Shown: positions 8,401-17,888 of the stretch, one piece after another
Position numbering within the stretch: position 1 is the stretch's first letter
How the letters are laid out: the number at the start of each line of letters is the position of its first letter
From: Citrobacter amalonaticus
GTDB lineage: Bacteria; Pseudomonadota; Gammaproteobacteria; Enterobacterales; Enterobacteriaceae
Length of the DNA: 64,000 bases
Direction of reading: 5' to 3'
Assembly: GCF_001559075.2 (NCBI RefSeq)
Contig: NZ_CP014015.2
Coordinates: 1,612,001-1,676,000, forward strand
Notes under the pieces: generated by a model
The model's input: the letters and a program-made list of their open reading frames with translations, nothing else
The model's database searches: none
Told to the model about the DNA's origin: nothing
Made by a program: the position numbers and the translations under genes

Positions 8401-9246
8401 ATGAGTCAAACATCAACCTTAAAAGGCCAGTGCATTGCTGAATTCCTCGGTACCGGGTTGTTGATTTTCTTCGGTGTGGGGTGTGTCGCTGCGCTTAAAG
8501 TCGCGGGTGCGTCTTTTGGACAGTGGGAAATCAGCGTCATCTGGGGACTGGGGGTAGCCATGGCTATCTACCTGACCGCAGGTGTGTCTGGCGCACATCT
8601 CAACCCGGCAGTCACTATCGCGTTGTGGCTGTTTGCGTGTTTCGACAAGCGCAAAGTTGTTCCTTTTATCCTTTCTCAATTTGCCGGTGCCTTTTGCGCA
8701 GCGGCGTTAGTTTACGGGCTTTACTACAATCTTTTCGCCGACTTCGAACAAACGCACCACATTGTACGTGGCAGCATTGAGAGTGTTGATCTGGCCGGCA
8801 CTTTCTCAACGTATCCCAACCCACATATCAATTTTGTGCAGGCCTTCGCGGTTGAAATGGTGATTACCGCTATCCTGATGGGGCTTATTCTGGCGCTGAC
8901 TGATGACGGTAACGGTGTACCGCGTGGCCCGCTGGCTCCTTTGTTGATTGGTTTACTGATTGCGGTTATCGGCGCATCCATGGGCCCACTGACCGGGTTT
9001 GCGATGAACCCGGCACGTGACATCGGTCCGAAAGCGTTCGCCTGGCTCGCGGGCTGGGGTAATGTCGCCTTCACCGGTGGCAAAGATATTCCTTACTTCC
9101 TGGTGCCGCTGTTTGGCCCCATCGTTGGCGCTATTTTGGGCGCTTTCGCCTATCGCAAGCTGATCGGTCGCCATTTGCCGTGCGATACCTGTGCCGTGGA
9201 AGAGAAGGAAACCACGACCACTTCACAACAAAAAGCTTCGCTGTAA
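8401..9246 (+). CDS. glpF: Glycerol facilitator (aquaglyceroporin) GlpF
   Basis: GlpF is an inner-membrane channel that lets glycerol diffuse into the cell. The product is 281 residues, the E. coli length. It carries both aquaporin NPA signatures, HLNPAVTIAL (about residue 68) and GFAMNPARDIGPK (about 203), with the glycerol-selective Asp after the second NPAR. Six transmembrane helices plus two re-entrant half-helices are expected. It is the first gene of glpFKX; glpK begins 22 bp downstream. Confidence 0.98.
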   Translation: MSQTSTLKGQCIAEFLGTGLLIFFGVGCVAALKVAGASFGQWEISVIWGLGVAMAIYLTAGVSGAHLNPAVTIALWLFACFDKRKVVPFILSQFAGAFCAAALVYGLYYNLFADFEQTHHIVRGSIESVDLAGTFSTYPNPHINFVQAFAVEMVITAILMGLILALTDDGNGVPRGPLAPLLIGLLIAVIGASMGPLTGFAMNPARDIGPKAFAWLAGWGNVAFTGGKDIPYFLVPLFGPIVGAILGAFAYRKLIGRHLPCDTCAVEEKETTTTSQQKASL

Positions 9247-9268
9247 TGTGACTACGGGACAAATAATT

Positions 9269-10777
9269 ATGACTGAGAAAAAATATATCGTTGCGCTCGA
9301 CCAGGGAACCACCAGCTCCCGCGCCGTCGTGATGGATCATGATGCCAATATCGTAAGCGTCTCACAGCGCGAATTTGAGCAGATCTACCCGAAAGCAGGC
9401 TGGGTAGAACACGACCCGATGGAAATCTGGGCAACGCAGAGCTCTACTCTGGTGGAAGTCCTGGCGAAAGCGGACATCAGTTCCGATCAGATTGCAGCTA
9501 TCGGGATTACTAACCAGCGTGAAACGACCATCGTCTGGGAACGAGAGACCGGTAAACCTATCTATAACGCGATTGTCTGGCAGTGCCGTCGTACCGCGGA
9601 TATCTGCGAACGCCTGAAGCGCGATGGCATGGAAGAGTACATCCGCAATAACACCGGTCTGGTCATTGACCCGTATTTTTCCGGCACCAAGGTGAAGTGG
9701 ATCCTCGACCACGTCGAAGGCTCTCGTGAGCGCGCACGTCGCGGCGAACTGTTGTTCGGTACCGTTGACACCTGGCTTATCTGGAAAATGACCCAGGGAC
9801 GCGTACACGTAACGGATTACACCAACGCCTCACGCACCATGCTGTTCAACATCCACACGCTGGACTGGGACGACAAGATGCTGGATGCGCTGGATATTCC
9901 ACGCGCCATGCTGCCGGAAGTGCGTCGTTCTTCCGAGGTCTACGGCCAGACCAACATCGGCGGTAAAGGCGGCACGCGTATTCCGATCTCCGGCATCGCC
10001 GGTGACCAGCAGGCGGCACTGTTCGGCCAGCTGTGCGTGAAGGAAGGGATGGCGAAAAACACCTACGGTACCGGCTGCTTTATGCTGATGAACACCGGCG
10101 AGAAAGCGGTGAAGTCCGAAAACGGCCTGTTGACCACCATCGCCTGCGGCCCGACCGGGGAAGTGAACTATGCGCTGGAAGGCGCCGTGTTTATGGCGGG
10201 CGCCTCCATTCAGTGGCTGCGTGATGAAATGAAGCTCATCAGCGACGCCTTCGATTCCGAGTATTTCGCGACCAAAGTGAAGGACACCAACGGCGTGTAC
10301 GTCGTGCCGGCCTTTACCGGCCTGGGCGCGCCGTACTGGGACCCGTATGCGCGTGGCGCGATCTTCGGTTTGACCCGTGGTGTGAACTCCAACCACATCA
10401 TCCGTGCAACGCTGGAATCTATCGCTTACCAGACCCGTGACGTACTGGAAGCAATGCAAGCAGACTCCGGCATTCGCCTGCACGCCCTGCGCGTGGACGG
10501 CGGCGCGGTCGCCAACAACTTCCTGATGCAGTTCCAGTCTGACATTCTCGGCACGCGCGTTGAGCGTCCGGAAGTGCGTGAAGTAACGGCGTTAGGTGCG
10601 GCCTACCTGGCCGGTCTGGCGGTCGGTTTCTGGCAGAACCTTGATGAACTACAGGAGAAAGCGGTCATCGAACGCGAATTCCGTCCTGGCATCGAAACCA
10701 CCGAGCGTAACTACCGTTACAGCGGCTGGAAGAAAGCGGTCAAACGCGCGCTGGCGTGGGAAGACCACGAAGAGTAA
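9269..10777 (+). CDS. glpK: Glycerol kinase GlpK
   Basis: GlpK phosphorylates glycerol to sn-glycerol-3-phosphate using ATP, trapping substrate that enters through GlpF. In E. coli it is inhibited by fructose-1,6-bisphosphate and EIIA-Glc. This FGGY-family kinase starts with the nucleotide-binding loop ALDQGTTSSRAVVMD and later shows GTVDTWLIWKMT and DGGAVANNFLMQ. The ATG at 9269 gives 502 residues, the E. coli length. An in-frame ATG at 9191 lies inside glpF and would add an unrelated 26-residue tail. Confidence 0.98.
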   Translation: MTEKKYIVALDQGTTSSRAVVMDHDANIVSVSQREFEQIYPKAGWVEHDPMEIWATQSSTLVEVLAKADISSDQIAAIGITNQRETTIVWERETGKPIYNAIVWQCRRTADICERLKRDGMEEYIRNNTGLVIDPYFSGTKVKWILDHVEGSRERARRGELLFGTVDTWLIWKMTQGRVHVTDYTNASRTMLFNIHTLDWDDKMLDALDIPRAMLPEVRRSSEVYGQTNIGGKGGTRIPISGIAGDQQAALFGQLCVKEGMAKNTYGTGCFMLMNTGEKAVKSENGLLTTIACGPTGEVNYALEGAVFMAGASIQWLRDEMKLISDAFDSEYFATKVKDTNGVYVVPAFTGLGAPYWDPYARGAIFGLTRGVNSNHIIRATLESIAYQTRDVLEAMQADSGIRLHALRVDGGAVANNFLMQFQSDILGTRVERPEVREVTALGAAYLAGLAVGFWQNLDELQEKAVIEREFRPGIETTERNYRYSGWKKAVKRALAWEDHEE

Positions 10778-10786
10778 TCGTGAATT

Positions 10787-10824
10787 GCCGGATAACGACG
10801 CGAAAGCGTCTTATCCGGCCTACG
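10787..10824. repeat. REP element between glpK and glpX
   Basis: GCCGGATAACGACGCGAAAG followed by CGTCTTATCCGGCCTAC is a single REP palindrome in the glpK-glpX gap. It may uncouple or stabilise the two parts of the glp transcript. Confidence 0.87.
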
Positions 10825-10936
10825 AATTGTATTACGGGTGCGGGAACAACCCCGCACACTCCCCCTCTGATATCAATAATTCCCTCTTCTCCCCTGTGCT
10901 ACACTTCGCGCCATTCCTTTCTGCTACGAGTTTGCT

Positions 10937-11947
10937 ATGAGACGAGAACTTGCCATCGAATTTTCCCGCGTAACCGAAGCGGCGGCGCTGGCTGGCTACA
11001 AATGGTTAGGACGTGGTGATAAAAACACCGCCGACGGCGCGGCGGTTAACGCCATGCGCATAATGCTAAACCAGGTCAACATTGACGGAACCATCGTGAT
11101 CGGGGAAGGCGAGATCGACGAAGCGCCGATGCTTTACATCGGTGAGAAAGTCGGTACCGGTCGCGGCGACGCGGTGGATATTGCCGTTGACCCTATTGAA
11201 GGCACACGAATGACGGCGATGGGCCAGGCTAACGCGTTGGCCGTTCTGGCCGTTGGTGACAAGGGCTGCTTCCTGAACGCGCCTGACATGTACATGGAAA
11301 AGTTGATTGTCGGACCAGGCGCAAAAGGCAGCATCGATCTCAATCTGCCGCTGGAAGAAAACCTGCGCAATATCGCCGACGCGTTGGGCAAACCGCTGAG
11401 CGAACTGACGGTGACGATTCTGGCGAAACCGCGCCATGATGACGTGATCGCAAAGATGGCGACGCTTGGCGTACGCGTATTCGCGATTCCTGATGGCGAC
11501 GTTGCCGCGTCCATCCTGACCTGTATGCCGGACAGCGAAGTGGATGTGCTGTACGGGATTGGCGGTGCGCCGGAAGGCGTGGTGTCCGCTGCGGTAATCC
11601 GCGCGCTGGATGGCGACATGCAGGGCCGCCTGCTGGCACGTCATGATGTCAAAGGCGACAGCGAAGAGAACCGTCGCATCGGCGAACAGGAGCTCGCACG
11701 CTGTCAGGCAATGGGCATCGAGGCCGGTAAAGCGCTGCGTCTGGATGAAATGGCGCGCAGCGACAATGTCATCTTCTCCGCAACCGGCATCACTAAAGGC
11801 GATCTGCTGGAAGGGATCAGCCGTAAAGGTAATATCGCGACCACCGAAACGCTGCTAATCCGCGGTAAGTCACGCACCATCCGCCGCATTCAGTCGATTC
11901 ACTACCTCGATCGCAAAGACCCGGACGTGCAGGCGCACATCCTGTAA
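10937..11947 (+). CDS. glpX: Class II fructose-1,6-bisphosphatase GlpX
   Basis: GlpX hydrolyses fructose-1,6-bisphosphate to fructose-6-phosphate (Mn-dependent, lithium-sensitive fold), providing a gluconeogenic step when cells grow on glycerol. The product is 336 residues, the E. coli length. Metal- and phosphate-binding motifs are IVIGEGEIDEAPML, VDPIEGT and GIGGAPEGV. It is the last gene of glpFKX, 159 bp after glpK with a REP between them. A stem-loop follows before fpr. Confidence 0.97.
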   Translation: MRRELAIEFSRVTEAAALAGYKWLGRGDKNTADGAAVNAMRIMLNQVNIDGTIVIGEGEIDEAPMLYIGEKVGTGRGDAVDIAVDPIEGTRMTAMGQANALAVLAVGDKGCFLNAPDMYMEKLIVGPGAKGSIDLNLPLEENLRNIADALGKPLSELTVTILAKPRHDDVIAKMATLGVRVFAIPDGDVAASILTCMPDSEVDVLYGIGGAPEGVVSAAVIRALDGDMQGRLLARHDVKGDSEENRRIGEQELARCQAMGIEAGKALRLDEMARSDNVIFSATGITKGDLLEGISRKGNIATTETLLIRGKSRTIRRIQSIHYLDRKDPDVQAHIL

Positions 11948-11967
11948 TTGATTTGTTCGTTCGAGCC

Positions 11968-11989
11968 TTCCAGCCCCTCCGGGCTGGAA
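11968..11989 (+). terminator. Probable terminator after glpX
   Basis: TTCCAGCCC (11968-11976), loop CTCC, GGGCTGGAA (11981-11989) form a strong hairpin followed by ATCTTTCC. The U-tract is short, so termination may be partial. Confidence 0.65.
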
Positions 11990-12043
11990 ATCTTTCCGCC
12001 AACGAACGAAGATAAGGGAACGAGACCAGTACAGGAGAAAACC

Positions 12044-12790
12044 ATGGCAGATTGGGTAACAGGCAAAGTCACAAAGGTACAGAACTGGACCGATGCCCTG
12101 TTTAGTCTGACCGTTCACGCCCCCGTTCATCCCTTCACCGCAGGTCAATTTACCAAGCTCGGTCTTGAGATTGACGGCGAGCGCGTTCAGCGCGCTTACT
12201 CGTATGTGAATGCCCCTGATAATCCCGATCTGGAGTTTTACCTGGTTACCGTGCCTGACGGTAAGCTAAGCCCACGTCTGGCGGCACTCAAGCCCGGCGA
12301 TGAAGTACAGGTGGTGAGCGAAGCCGCTGGCTTCTTTGTGCTCGACGAAGTACCGGATTGTGACACGCTGTGGATGCTGGCAACCGGCACCGCCATCGGT
12401 CCCTATTTATCGATTCTGCAACTGGGTAAAGATCTCGAACGTTTCAAAAATCTGGTGCTGGTCCATGCTGCACGCTACGCCGCCGATTTAAGCTACCTGC
12501 CGCTGATGCAGGCGCTGCAAAAGCGCTACGAAGGCAAACTGCGGATCCAGACGGTGGTGAGCCGGGAGACCGTCGCAGGTTCACTGACCGGCCGCGTTCC
12601 GGCACTGATTGAAAGTGGCGAACTGGAAAAAGCGGTAGGCTTACCGATGGATAAAGAAACCAGCCATGTGATGCTGTGTGGAAATCCGCAAATGGTTCGC
12701 GACACGCAGCAGTTGCTGAAAGAGACCCGGCAGATGACCAAACATTTGCGCCGCCGGCCTGGTCATATGACCGCAGAACACTACTGGTAA
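12044..12790 (+). CDS. fpr: Ferredoxin/flavodoxin-NADP+ reductase Fpr
   Basis: Fpr is a soluble FAD enzyme that passes electrons from NADPH to flavodoxin or ferredoxin, supporting radical-SAM enzymes and the oxidative stress response; in E. coli it is in the SoxRS regulon. The FAD-binding strand RAYSYVNAPD and the NADP-site loop ATGTAIGPYLS are visible, and the C terminus ends in the stacking Trp (HYW). The ATG at 12044 has AGGAGA upstream and gives 248 residues, matching E. coli. Upstream in-frame codons from 11948 lie across the glpX terminator. Confidence 0.97.
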   Translation: MADWVTGKVTKVQNWTDALFSLTVHAPVHPFTAGQFTKLGLEIDGERVQRAYSYVNAPDNPDLEFYLVTVPDGKLSPRLAALKPGDEVQVVSEAAGFFVLDEVPDCDTLWMLATGTAIGPYLSILQLGKDLERFKNLVLVHAARYAADLSYLPLMQALQKRYEGKLRIQTVVSRETVAGSLTGRVPALIESGELEKAVGLPMDKETSHVMLCGNPQMVRDTQQLLKETRQMTKHLRRRPGHMTAEHYW

Positions 12791-12796
12791 TACGGT

Positions 12797-12860
12797 GTCG
12801 GATGAATGTTCTGCCTTAACCGGCCTACCGTAGGCCGGGCAAGCGAAGCGCATCCGGCGT
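12797..12860. repeat. BIME (paired inverted REPs) after fpr
   Basis: A degenerate REP (12797-12828, ending CCGGCCTAC) faces a second one (12830-12858, GTAGGCCGGGCAAGCG to CATCCGGC). They lie between the convergent genes fpr and yiiR. Confidence 0.8.
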
Positions 12861-12865
12861 GCGAT

Positions 12866-13294
12866 TCAGGGCGCTGATTTAAACGCGACATCCTGCGTGT
12901 CTTTACCGTATTTATTTTCGCCCTGGGTACCAACAAACGCCCCCAGGTCGATAAGGGTCATGATGAGGATCAGCGTCGGTACAAAGCGTCCGACTACCCA
13001 TTGCCACATTCCCGGCAAAATCGCCCAGTTGCCGGCTAACAGCATCCAGGCAAGAATAATCAATAATGCCCACAGCCCCGAACGCCCACGATCGTGCAGA
13101 CGTTTCACCGTAACCGCCGCCGTCGGCCAGAGCAGACACACCAGGGCAAAGGGAGCAATCTGATCGGGGAGTAATTTTTGACTCTCAAGCGAAAACAGAA
13201 CCACCATGCTGACAATCCACAGCGCAATCCAGATCCAGAAATCACGGCGTCCAATACGCCCTTTAAATGAGAATAACCACTGCTGTAGGGTCAT
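12866..13294 (-). CDS. yiiR: DUF805 inner-membrane protein YiiR
   Basis: This is a small integral membrane protein of unknown function, 142 residues (E. coli YiiR is about 146). The DUF805 hallmarks are present: an N-terminal FSFKGRIGRRDFW motif, four hydrophobic segments, and RLHDRGRSGLWALL between the second and third. It is convergent with fpr and divergent from yiiQ. Beyond membrane location nothing in the sequence assigns a job. Confidence 0.93.
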   Translation of the reverse strand: MTLQQWLFSFKGRIGRRDFWIWIALWIVSMVVLFSLESQKLLPDQIAPFALVCLLWPTAAVTVKRLHDRGRSGLWALLIILAWMLLAGNWAILPGMWQWVVGRFVPTLILIMTLIDLGAFVGTQGENKYGKDTQDVAFKSAP

Positions 13295-13394
13295 GTCTGT
13301 TCCTTTAAAATGACTATCTTCGACAGTTTACCCTTTTGACAAGCCAGACGGTTATCGTTTTAATCGTGAACAGTCATAACGAAAGGTAAGATTG

Positions 13395-13991
13395 ATGAAG
13401 CCAGGATGTTCACTGTTTTTATTATTGTTTTCTGCGATGCTCTCCAGCCCTCCGACGCTGGCGGCTGAGCCATTGGCGGCCACCACCGCGCCGTATTTAC
13501 TCGCTGGCGCTCCCACGTTTGACCTTTCCATCAGCCAGTTTCGCGAAAACTTTAATACGCAAAATCCGAAGCTTACCTTAAATGAATTCCGCGCCATCGA
13601 CAGTAGTCGCGACAAAGCCAATCTCACCCGTGCGGCCAGCAAAATTAATGAAAACCTGTACGCCTCGACCGCTCTTGAGCGCGGAACGCTGAAGATCAAG
13701 AGCATGCAGATAACCTGGCTGCCGATTCAGGGGCCAGAACAGAAAGCGGCGAAAGCCAAAGCGCTGGAATATATGGCGGCAGTGATCCGCACGGTCGCCC
13801 CCTTGCTGACCAAAGAGCAGAGCCAGAAAAAGCTGCAAAAGCTGCTTACGTCGGGGAAAAATAAGCGCTATTACGCGGAGACCGAAGGCGCAATTCGCTA
13901 TGTTGTCGCAGATAACGGCGAAAAGGGGCTGACCTTCGCGGTTGAACCGATTAAGCTGGCGTTATCTGAAAACCTGGACGGGTCCAATTGA
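13395..13991 (+). CDS. yiiQ: DUF1454 periplasmic protein YiiQ
   Basis: This 198-residue protein has an N-terminal signal peptide (hydrophobic MKPGCSLFLLLFSAMLSSPPTLA, cut before about residue 24) and a soluble alpha/beta domain of unknown function. It corresponds to E. coli YiiQ (about 199 residues) in the same position before tpiA. I chose the ATG at 13395, with AAGG upstream; the adjacent TTG at 13392 would add one residue. Confidence 0.92.
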   Translation: MKPGCSLFLLLFSAMLSSPPTLAAEPLAATTAPYLLAGAPTFDLSISQFRENFNTQNPKLTLNEFRAIDSSRDKANLTRAASKINENLYASTALERGTLKIKSMQITWLPIQGPEQKAAKAKALEYMAAVIRTVAPLLTKEQSQKKLQKLLTSGKNKRYYAETEGAIRYVVADNGEKGLTFAVEPIKLALSENLDGSN

Positions 13992-14103
13992 TGATAAAAA
14001 GCAAAGCCTTTCCGGGGAGTGATCTCTATACTGTTTCACAGACCATGCTGCCCTGAGGGGCGGCCATCTTCCTTAATTCGCTGACAAAGCGTGGAGAATA
14101 GAA

Positions 14104-14871
14104 ATGCGACATCCTTTAGTGATGGGTAACTGGAAACTGAACGGCAGCCGCCACATGGTAAACGAACTGGTTGCTAACCTGCGTACAGAGCTGGCTGGCG
14201 TCGCTGGCTGTGCGGTAGCGATCGCGCCGCCGGAAATGTATATCGATCTGGCAAAACACGCTGCGGCCGGTAGCCACATCCTCCTGGGCGCACAGAACGT
14301 TGACCTGAACCTGTCCGGCGCATTTACCGGTGAAACAAGCGCTGAAATGCTGAAAGACATCGGCGCACAGTACATCATCATTGGCCACTCTGAGCGTCGT
14401 ACTTACCACAAAGAGTCTGACGAACTGATCGCGAAAAAATTCGCCGTGCTGAAAGAGCAGGGTCTGACTCCGGTTCTATGCATCGGTGAAACCGAAGCTG
14501 AAAACGAAGCGGGCAAAACAGAAGAAGTGTGCGCGCGTCAGATCGACGCCGTGCTGAAAACTCAGGGTGCTGCGGCATTCGAAGGCGTGGTTATCGCTTA
14601 CGAACCGGTTTGGGCAATCGGCACCGGCAAATCCGCAACGCCAGCGCAGGCACAGGCTGTTCACAAATTTATCCGTGACCACATTGCCAAAGCGGACGCG
14701 AAAATTGCTGAGCAGGTCATCATCCAGTACGGCGGTTCCGTAAACGCAGCCAATGCGGCAGAACTGTTCACTCAGCCGGACATCGACGGCGCGCTGGTTG
14801 GCGGTGCTTCTCTGAAAGCTGACGCTTTCGCTGTGATCGTCAAAGCAGCTGAAGCGGCAAAACAGGCTTAA
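14104..14871 (+). CDS. tpiA: Triosephosphate isomerase TpiA
   Basis: TpiA interconverts dihydroxyacetone phosphate and glyceraldehyde-3-phosphate. The product is 255 residues, as in E. coli. Catalytic residues are all in place: Lys11 in GNWKLNG, the histidine in GHSERRTYH, and the glutamate in AYEPVWAIGTG, with the phosphate-gripping loop next to it and YGGSVN near the C terminus. The ATG at 14104 has GGAG upstream. In this window it also receives DHAP made by the rhamnose, glycerol and possibly PTS-operon aldolase routes. Confidence 0.98.
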   Translation: MRHPLVMGNWKLNGSRHMVNELVANLRTELAGVAGCAVAIAPPEMYIDLAKHAAAGSHILLGAQNVDLNLSGAFTGETSAEMLKDIGAQYIIIGHSERRTYHKESDELIAKKFAVLKEQGLTPVLCIGETEAENEAGKTEEVCARQIDAVLKTQGAAAFEGVVIAYEPVWAIGTGKSATPAQAQAVHKFIRDHIAKADAKIAEQVIIQYGGSVNAANAAELFTQPDIDGALVGGASLKADAFAVIVKAAEAAKQA

Positions 14872-14877
14872 GTTGTG

Positions 14878-14904
14878 CAGTCGGGGGAACCTCTCCCCCG
14901 ACTG
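14878..14904. terminator. Hairpin between convergent tpiA and anion transporter gene
   Basis: CAGTCGGGGGA (14878-14888) pairs perfectly with TCCCCCGACTG (14894-14904) across a 5-nt loop. It sits 6 bp after the tpiA stop and 9 bp after the convergent gene's stop, so it can serve both. There is no long U-run on either side. Confidence 0.8.
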
Positions 14905-14913
14905 ATCCCCGTA

Positions 14914-16386
14914 TTACCAGTATCCCAGCCAGCGCCACCAGAAAGCCCCGGTCACCGCCCAGATAGTCAGGTTCACCACACTCATCACCAGCCCCGTCTT
15001 CCACCATTCCGCCAGCGTGGCGTAGCCAGAGCCAAAAATAATCGGCGCAGTGCCCGTACCATAGTGGGTGAGCGACATCATCAATGAGGAAGAGAAACCG
15101 AGCATCAGCCCCAGCAGGGCCGGTGGCGCGCCCAGACCTAACCCCGCGATGAAGAAGGCGGAGAACATGGCCGTGATATGCGCCGTGGTGCTGGCGAAAA
15201 AGTAGTGAGAATAGACGTAAAGCAGGATCAACAGCAGTGTCGCAATACTCCAGTGGACGCCAAGATGATTGATTGCCGTCCCCACACTGGTCGCCAGCCA
15301 GCCGACCAGTCCCAGTTTGCTGAGGAAATCCGCCATCATCACCAGCGCGGCAAACCAGACAATGGTATCCCAGGCGCCGCGGCACTTAAGGATATCCTCC
15401 CAGTGTAATACCCCCGTCACCAACAGAATCGATAAGCCGATCAGCGCCGCGCTGGTGGGGTTAACGGTCCAGCCGCTGCCCATGATCATCGCGGGAACGC
15501 CAGCCCACAGGCAGAGCAGCAAAATGAACACCGCCAGCGTGATTTTTTCCGCCAGCGACAGCGGGCCGAGAAGATCCAGCTTTTGCCGGGCGAACTGCGG
15601 CGCATTGGGCGTGCGGGTAATGGCAGGTGGATAGAGCCACCAGATGACGATGGGCATCACCAGCAGCGAGACTACCGCCGGAAGAAGTGCCGCAATGGCC
15701 CACATCCCCCAGGTCATGTTCAATACCCCATCCGTCCCCTGAGTCAAAAAGGTGACAATGAGAGGGTTAGGCGCCGTTGCGGTGATGAACATCGCCGAAC
15801 TGATCGGATTAATGTTGTAATTCACCAGCGCCAGATAGCGCCCCGTTGAGCCATTTTCACTATTACCAGGCTGCGACCCAAGGCTGTCGGCGATGGCGCG
15901 CATCACCGGGTGGATAATGCCGCCGCCGCGCGCCGTGTTACTTGGGGTGACGGGGGCAATCAGCGTTTCCGCGAGGGTTAATGCCCATGCGATACCTAAG
16001 GTTCGCTTACCAAACAACGCAATAAATCCGTATCCAATACGCGCCCCGAGTCCTGTTTTCAGCAAGCTTTGCGACAGCATGATCGATAAACCGATCAGCC
16101 AGATCAGTTGGTTGGAAAAGCCGCTCAGCGCATCGTTAAGCGCTGCCGCAGGCTTACCGGGATTCGTCACGCCGGTCATCGCCACCAGCATGATCGCCAC
16201 AACAGCAATCGCCCCGATGGGCATCGCTTTACCAATAATGGCCGCAATCGTGCCGATAAACAGCGCCAGCAGATGCCACGCCTGTGGCGTCACGTCCGCC
16301 GGACAAGGGATGATAAACCAGATGGTCAGTGTGATAACAATCGAGATGATGGCGGGCCAACCGCGAATGGGGGTCAATCTATCCAT
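14914..16386 (-). CDS. DASS-family (SLC13/CitT-like) anion:cation symporter
   Basis: This is a polytopic inner-membrane protein of 490 residues with about 12-14 hydrophobic segments. Family-typical motifs are LTLAETLIAPVTPSNTARGG and, near the end, SLTHYGTGTAPIIFGSGY, which resemble the substrate/sodium-site SNT motifs of the divalent anion:sodium symporters (CitT, TtdT and relatives). The substrate is probably a di- or tricarboxylate or sulphate-like anion and cannot be read from sequence. It is the last gene of a reverse-strand series, 112 bp after a second, more distant transporter of the same superfamily. E. coli has no gene here. Confidence 0.85.
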   Translation of the reverse strand: MDRLTPIRGWPAIISIVITLTIWFIIPCPADVTPQAWHLLALFIGTIAAIIGKAMPIGAIAVVAIMLVAMTGVTNPGKPAAALNDALSGFSNQLIWLIGLSIMLSQSLLKTGLGARIGYGFIALFGKRTLGIAWALTLAETLIAPVTPSNTARGGGIIHPVMRAIADSLGSQPGNSENGSTGRYLALVNYNINPISSAMFITATAPNPLIVTFLTQGTDGVLNMTWGMWAIAALLPAVVSLLVMPIVIWWLYPPAITRTPNAPQFARQKLDLLGPLSLAEKITLAVFILLLCLWAGVPAMIMGSGWTVNPTSAALIGLSILLVTGVLHWEDILKCRGAWDTIVWFAALVMMADFLSKLGLVGWLATSVGTAINHLGVHWSIATLLLILLYVYSHYFFASTTAHITAMFSAFFIAGLGLGAPPALLGLMLGFSSSLMMSLTHYGTGTAPIIFGSGYATLAEWWKTGLVMSVVNLTIWAVTGAFWWRWLGYW

Positions 16387-16498
16387 GGATCAATCCTTGA
16401 GTATCCTGCGCATAAGTATGCGTTTCAGTATTAACCGTCATTCGTGCAGGTAAAACTCACCACCCTCTCACAAAACTAAAATAATCAGGCAATTAACA

Positions 16499-17803
16499 CT
16501 ACAATTTTCCTAATATATTAAACCATGCATAGTCCAGTGGCAGCAGGACCAGATAAGTCGTCACCGCCAGCACCAGACACAGTAGCATCCCGGCTCTCGC
16601 CGGCACCCTGCCCAACGCCATCGCCACCACAATAGGCGATGCCTGATACGGCAGCAGCGGCGTTGAATAGCCGAGCACCTGAATCATAATCACCGACAGC
16701 AGCGGAAACTGCGTGGCCTCAGAAAAGCTCTGCGCCAGGGTGGTATACAGCGCCGGAACGCCGTTGGCGGTCATAATGAAGTTAAGCGCGGTGGTGATGC
16801 CGGTCAGGGCGAGGAAACTGGTGAACGGTTTCTCCGGATCCAGCGGCATCACATGCAGCAGCGCTTCACCGACCGCACTGCCAATACCGGTTTGCGTCAC
16901 AACGCTCGCCAGGCCAAGAATACCGGCAACATAAATGCAGGTACGGATGTTTACTCCCGTGGAAAACTCCTCTCCATTGATGAACCCGACGCGCGGTAAC
17001 AGGGTGATGACCGCTGCCGCCAGTCCGGTCCACGCCGGGCCAATGCCATGCCAGCTTTCGCTGACCCACATCACCAGCACGACTGCCAACATCCAGGCCA
17101 GCCGTTTTTCGTCGCGGCTCATCGGCTCCGGTGGTGAGAATTCACGGGGCGCATGGGGTTTTCCGGGAAACAGCCAGCAGATCAGCGCAATCAACAGCCC
17201 GCCTTTCAGCCAGCCTAATACCGGCGTATGCAGCAGCAGGTAAGGCAGATAGTTGAGGTGGATGCCGTACGACCCCTCCGCCGCCCCGCTCATCACGAGA
17301 TTCGGCACGTTGGCGGGCAGAATGGTGGCGGAAAGCTGAAAAGTGCCAAAACCCACAGCAAGCGCCAGTCCATACCACGCACGAGTGCCATCGAGGATCC
17401 CGGCACGCTTCGCCATCGCCGCAACGACGGGCATCAGCAGTGCGATACGCCCCATATTGGAGGGCATCACAAACGCCAGCGCATAGCTCAGCAGCACCAC
17501 GCTTGAGACCATCAGCGGCCAGGATTCCGTCAGCCGTGATGACAGCGCTCTAGCCGCCCTGTCCGCCAGTCCGGTTTTGCGGATCGCCACGCCCAGCACA
17601 AAGCCGCTGAATACCAGCCAGAACGCCGAGGAGGCAAAGCCGCCAAAGATGACATCCGGTGGAGCGATTTTCGCCACCATCGCTACCGTGAAGAACAGCA
17701 GCGCGGTGATAAATTCCGGCAATAGCGAGGTTGCCCAGAGCAGGATGGTGACAATCACCACCAGCGAGGGCAGAAACAGAGGGTGTGAAAACCAGAGCGA
17801 CAT
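16499..17803 (-). CDS. SLC13-type anion transporter, second copy-type
   Basis: This 434-residue membrane protein has about 11-12 hydrophobic segments. FVMPSNMGRIALLMPVV and the C-terminal YSTPLLPYQASPIVVAMALG match the duplicated SN.G/PYQ-type helix-hairpin motifs of the DASS/ArsB ion transporter superfamily. It is clearly divergent from the downstream transporter, so the pair is not a recent duplication. The ATG at 17803 has AGGAG upstream. It sits between the GntR regulator and the first transporter on the same strand and may belong to the same regulon. Substrate unknown. Confidence 0.82.
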   Translation of the reverse strand: MSLWFSHPLFLPSLVVIVTILLWATSLLPEFITALLFFTVAMVAKIAPPDVIFGGFASSAFWLVFSGFVLGVAIRKTGLADRAARALSSRLTESWPLMVSSVVLLSYALAFVMPSNMGRIALLMPVVAAMAKRAGILDGTRAWYGLALAVGFGTFQLSATILPANVPNLVMSGAAEGSYGIHLNYLPYLLLHTPVLGWLKGGLLIALICWLFPGKPHAPREFSPPEPMSRDEKRLAWMLAVVLVMWVSESWHGIGPAWTGLAAAVITLLPRVGFINGEEFSTGVNIRTCIYVAGILGLASVVTQTGIGSAVGEALLHVMPLDPEKPFTSFLALTGITTALNFIMTANGVPALYTTLAQSFSEATQFPLLSVIMIQVLGYSTPLLPYQASPIVVAMALGRVPARAGMLLCLVLAVTTYLVLLPLDYAWFNILGKL

Positions 17804-17888
17804 GCCTGTCTCCTGTTGTTTTTTTCAACAAGAATACGGGGGCATCCCCCTTCTGTAAACGCGCGTCTCCCCCTAAAAAAGCAGAGGG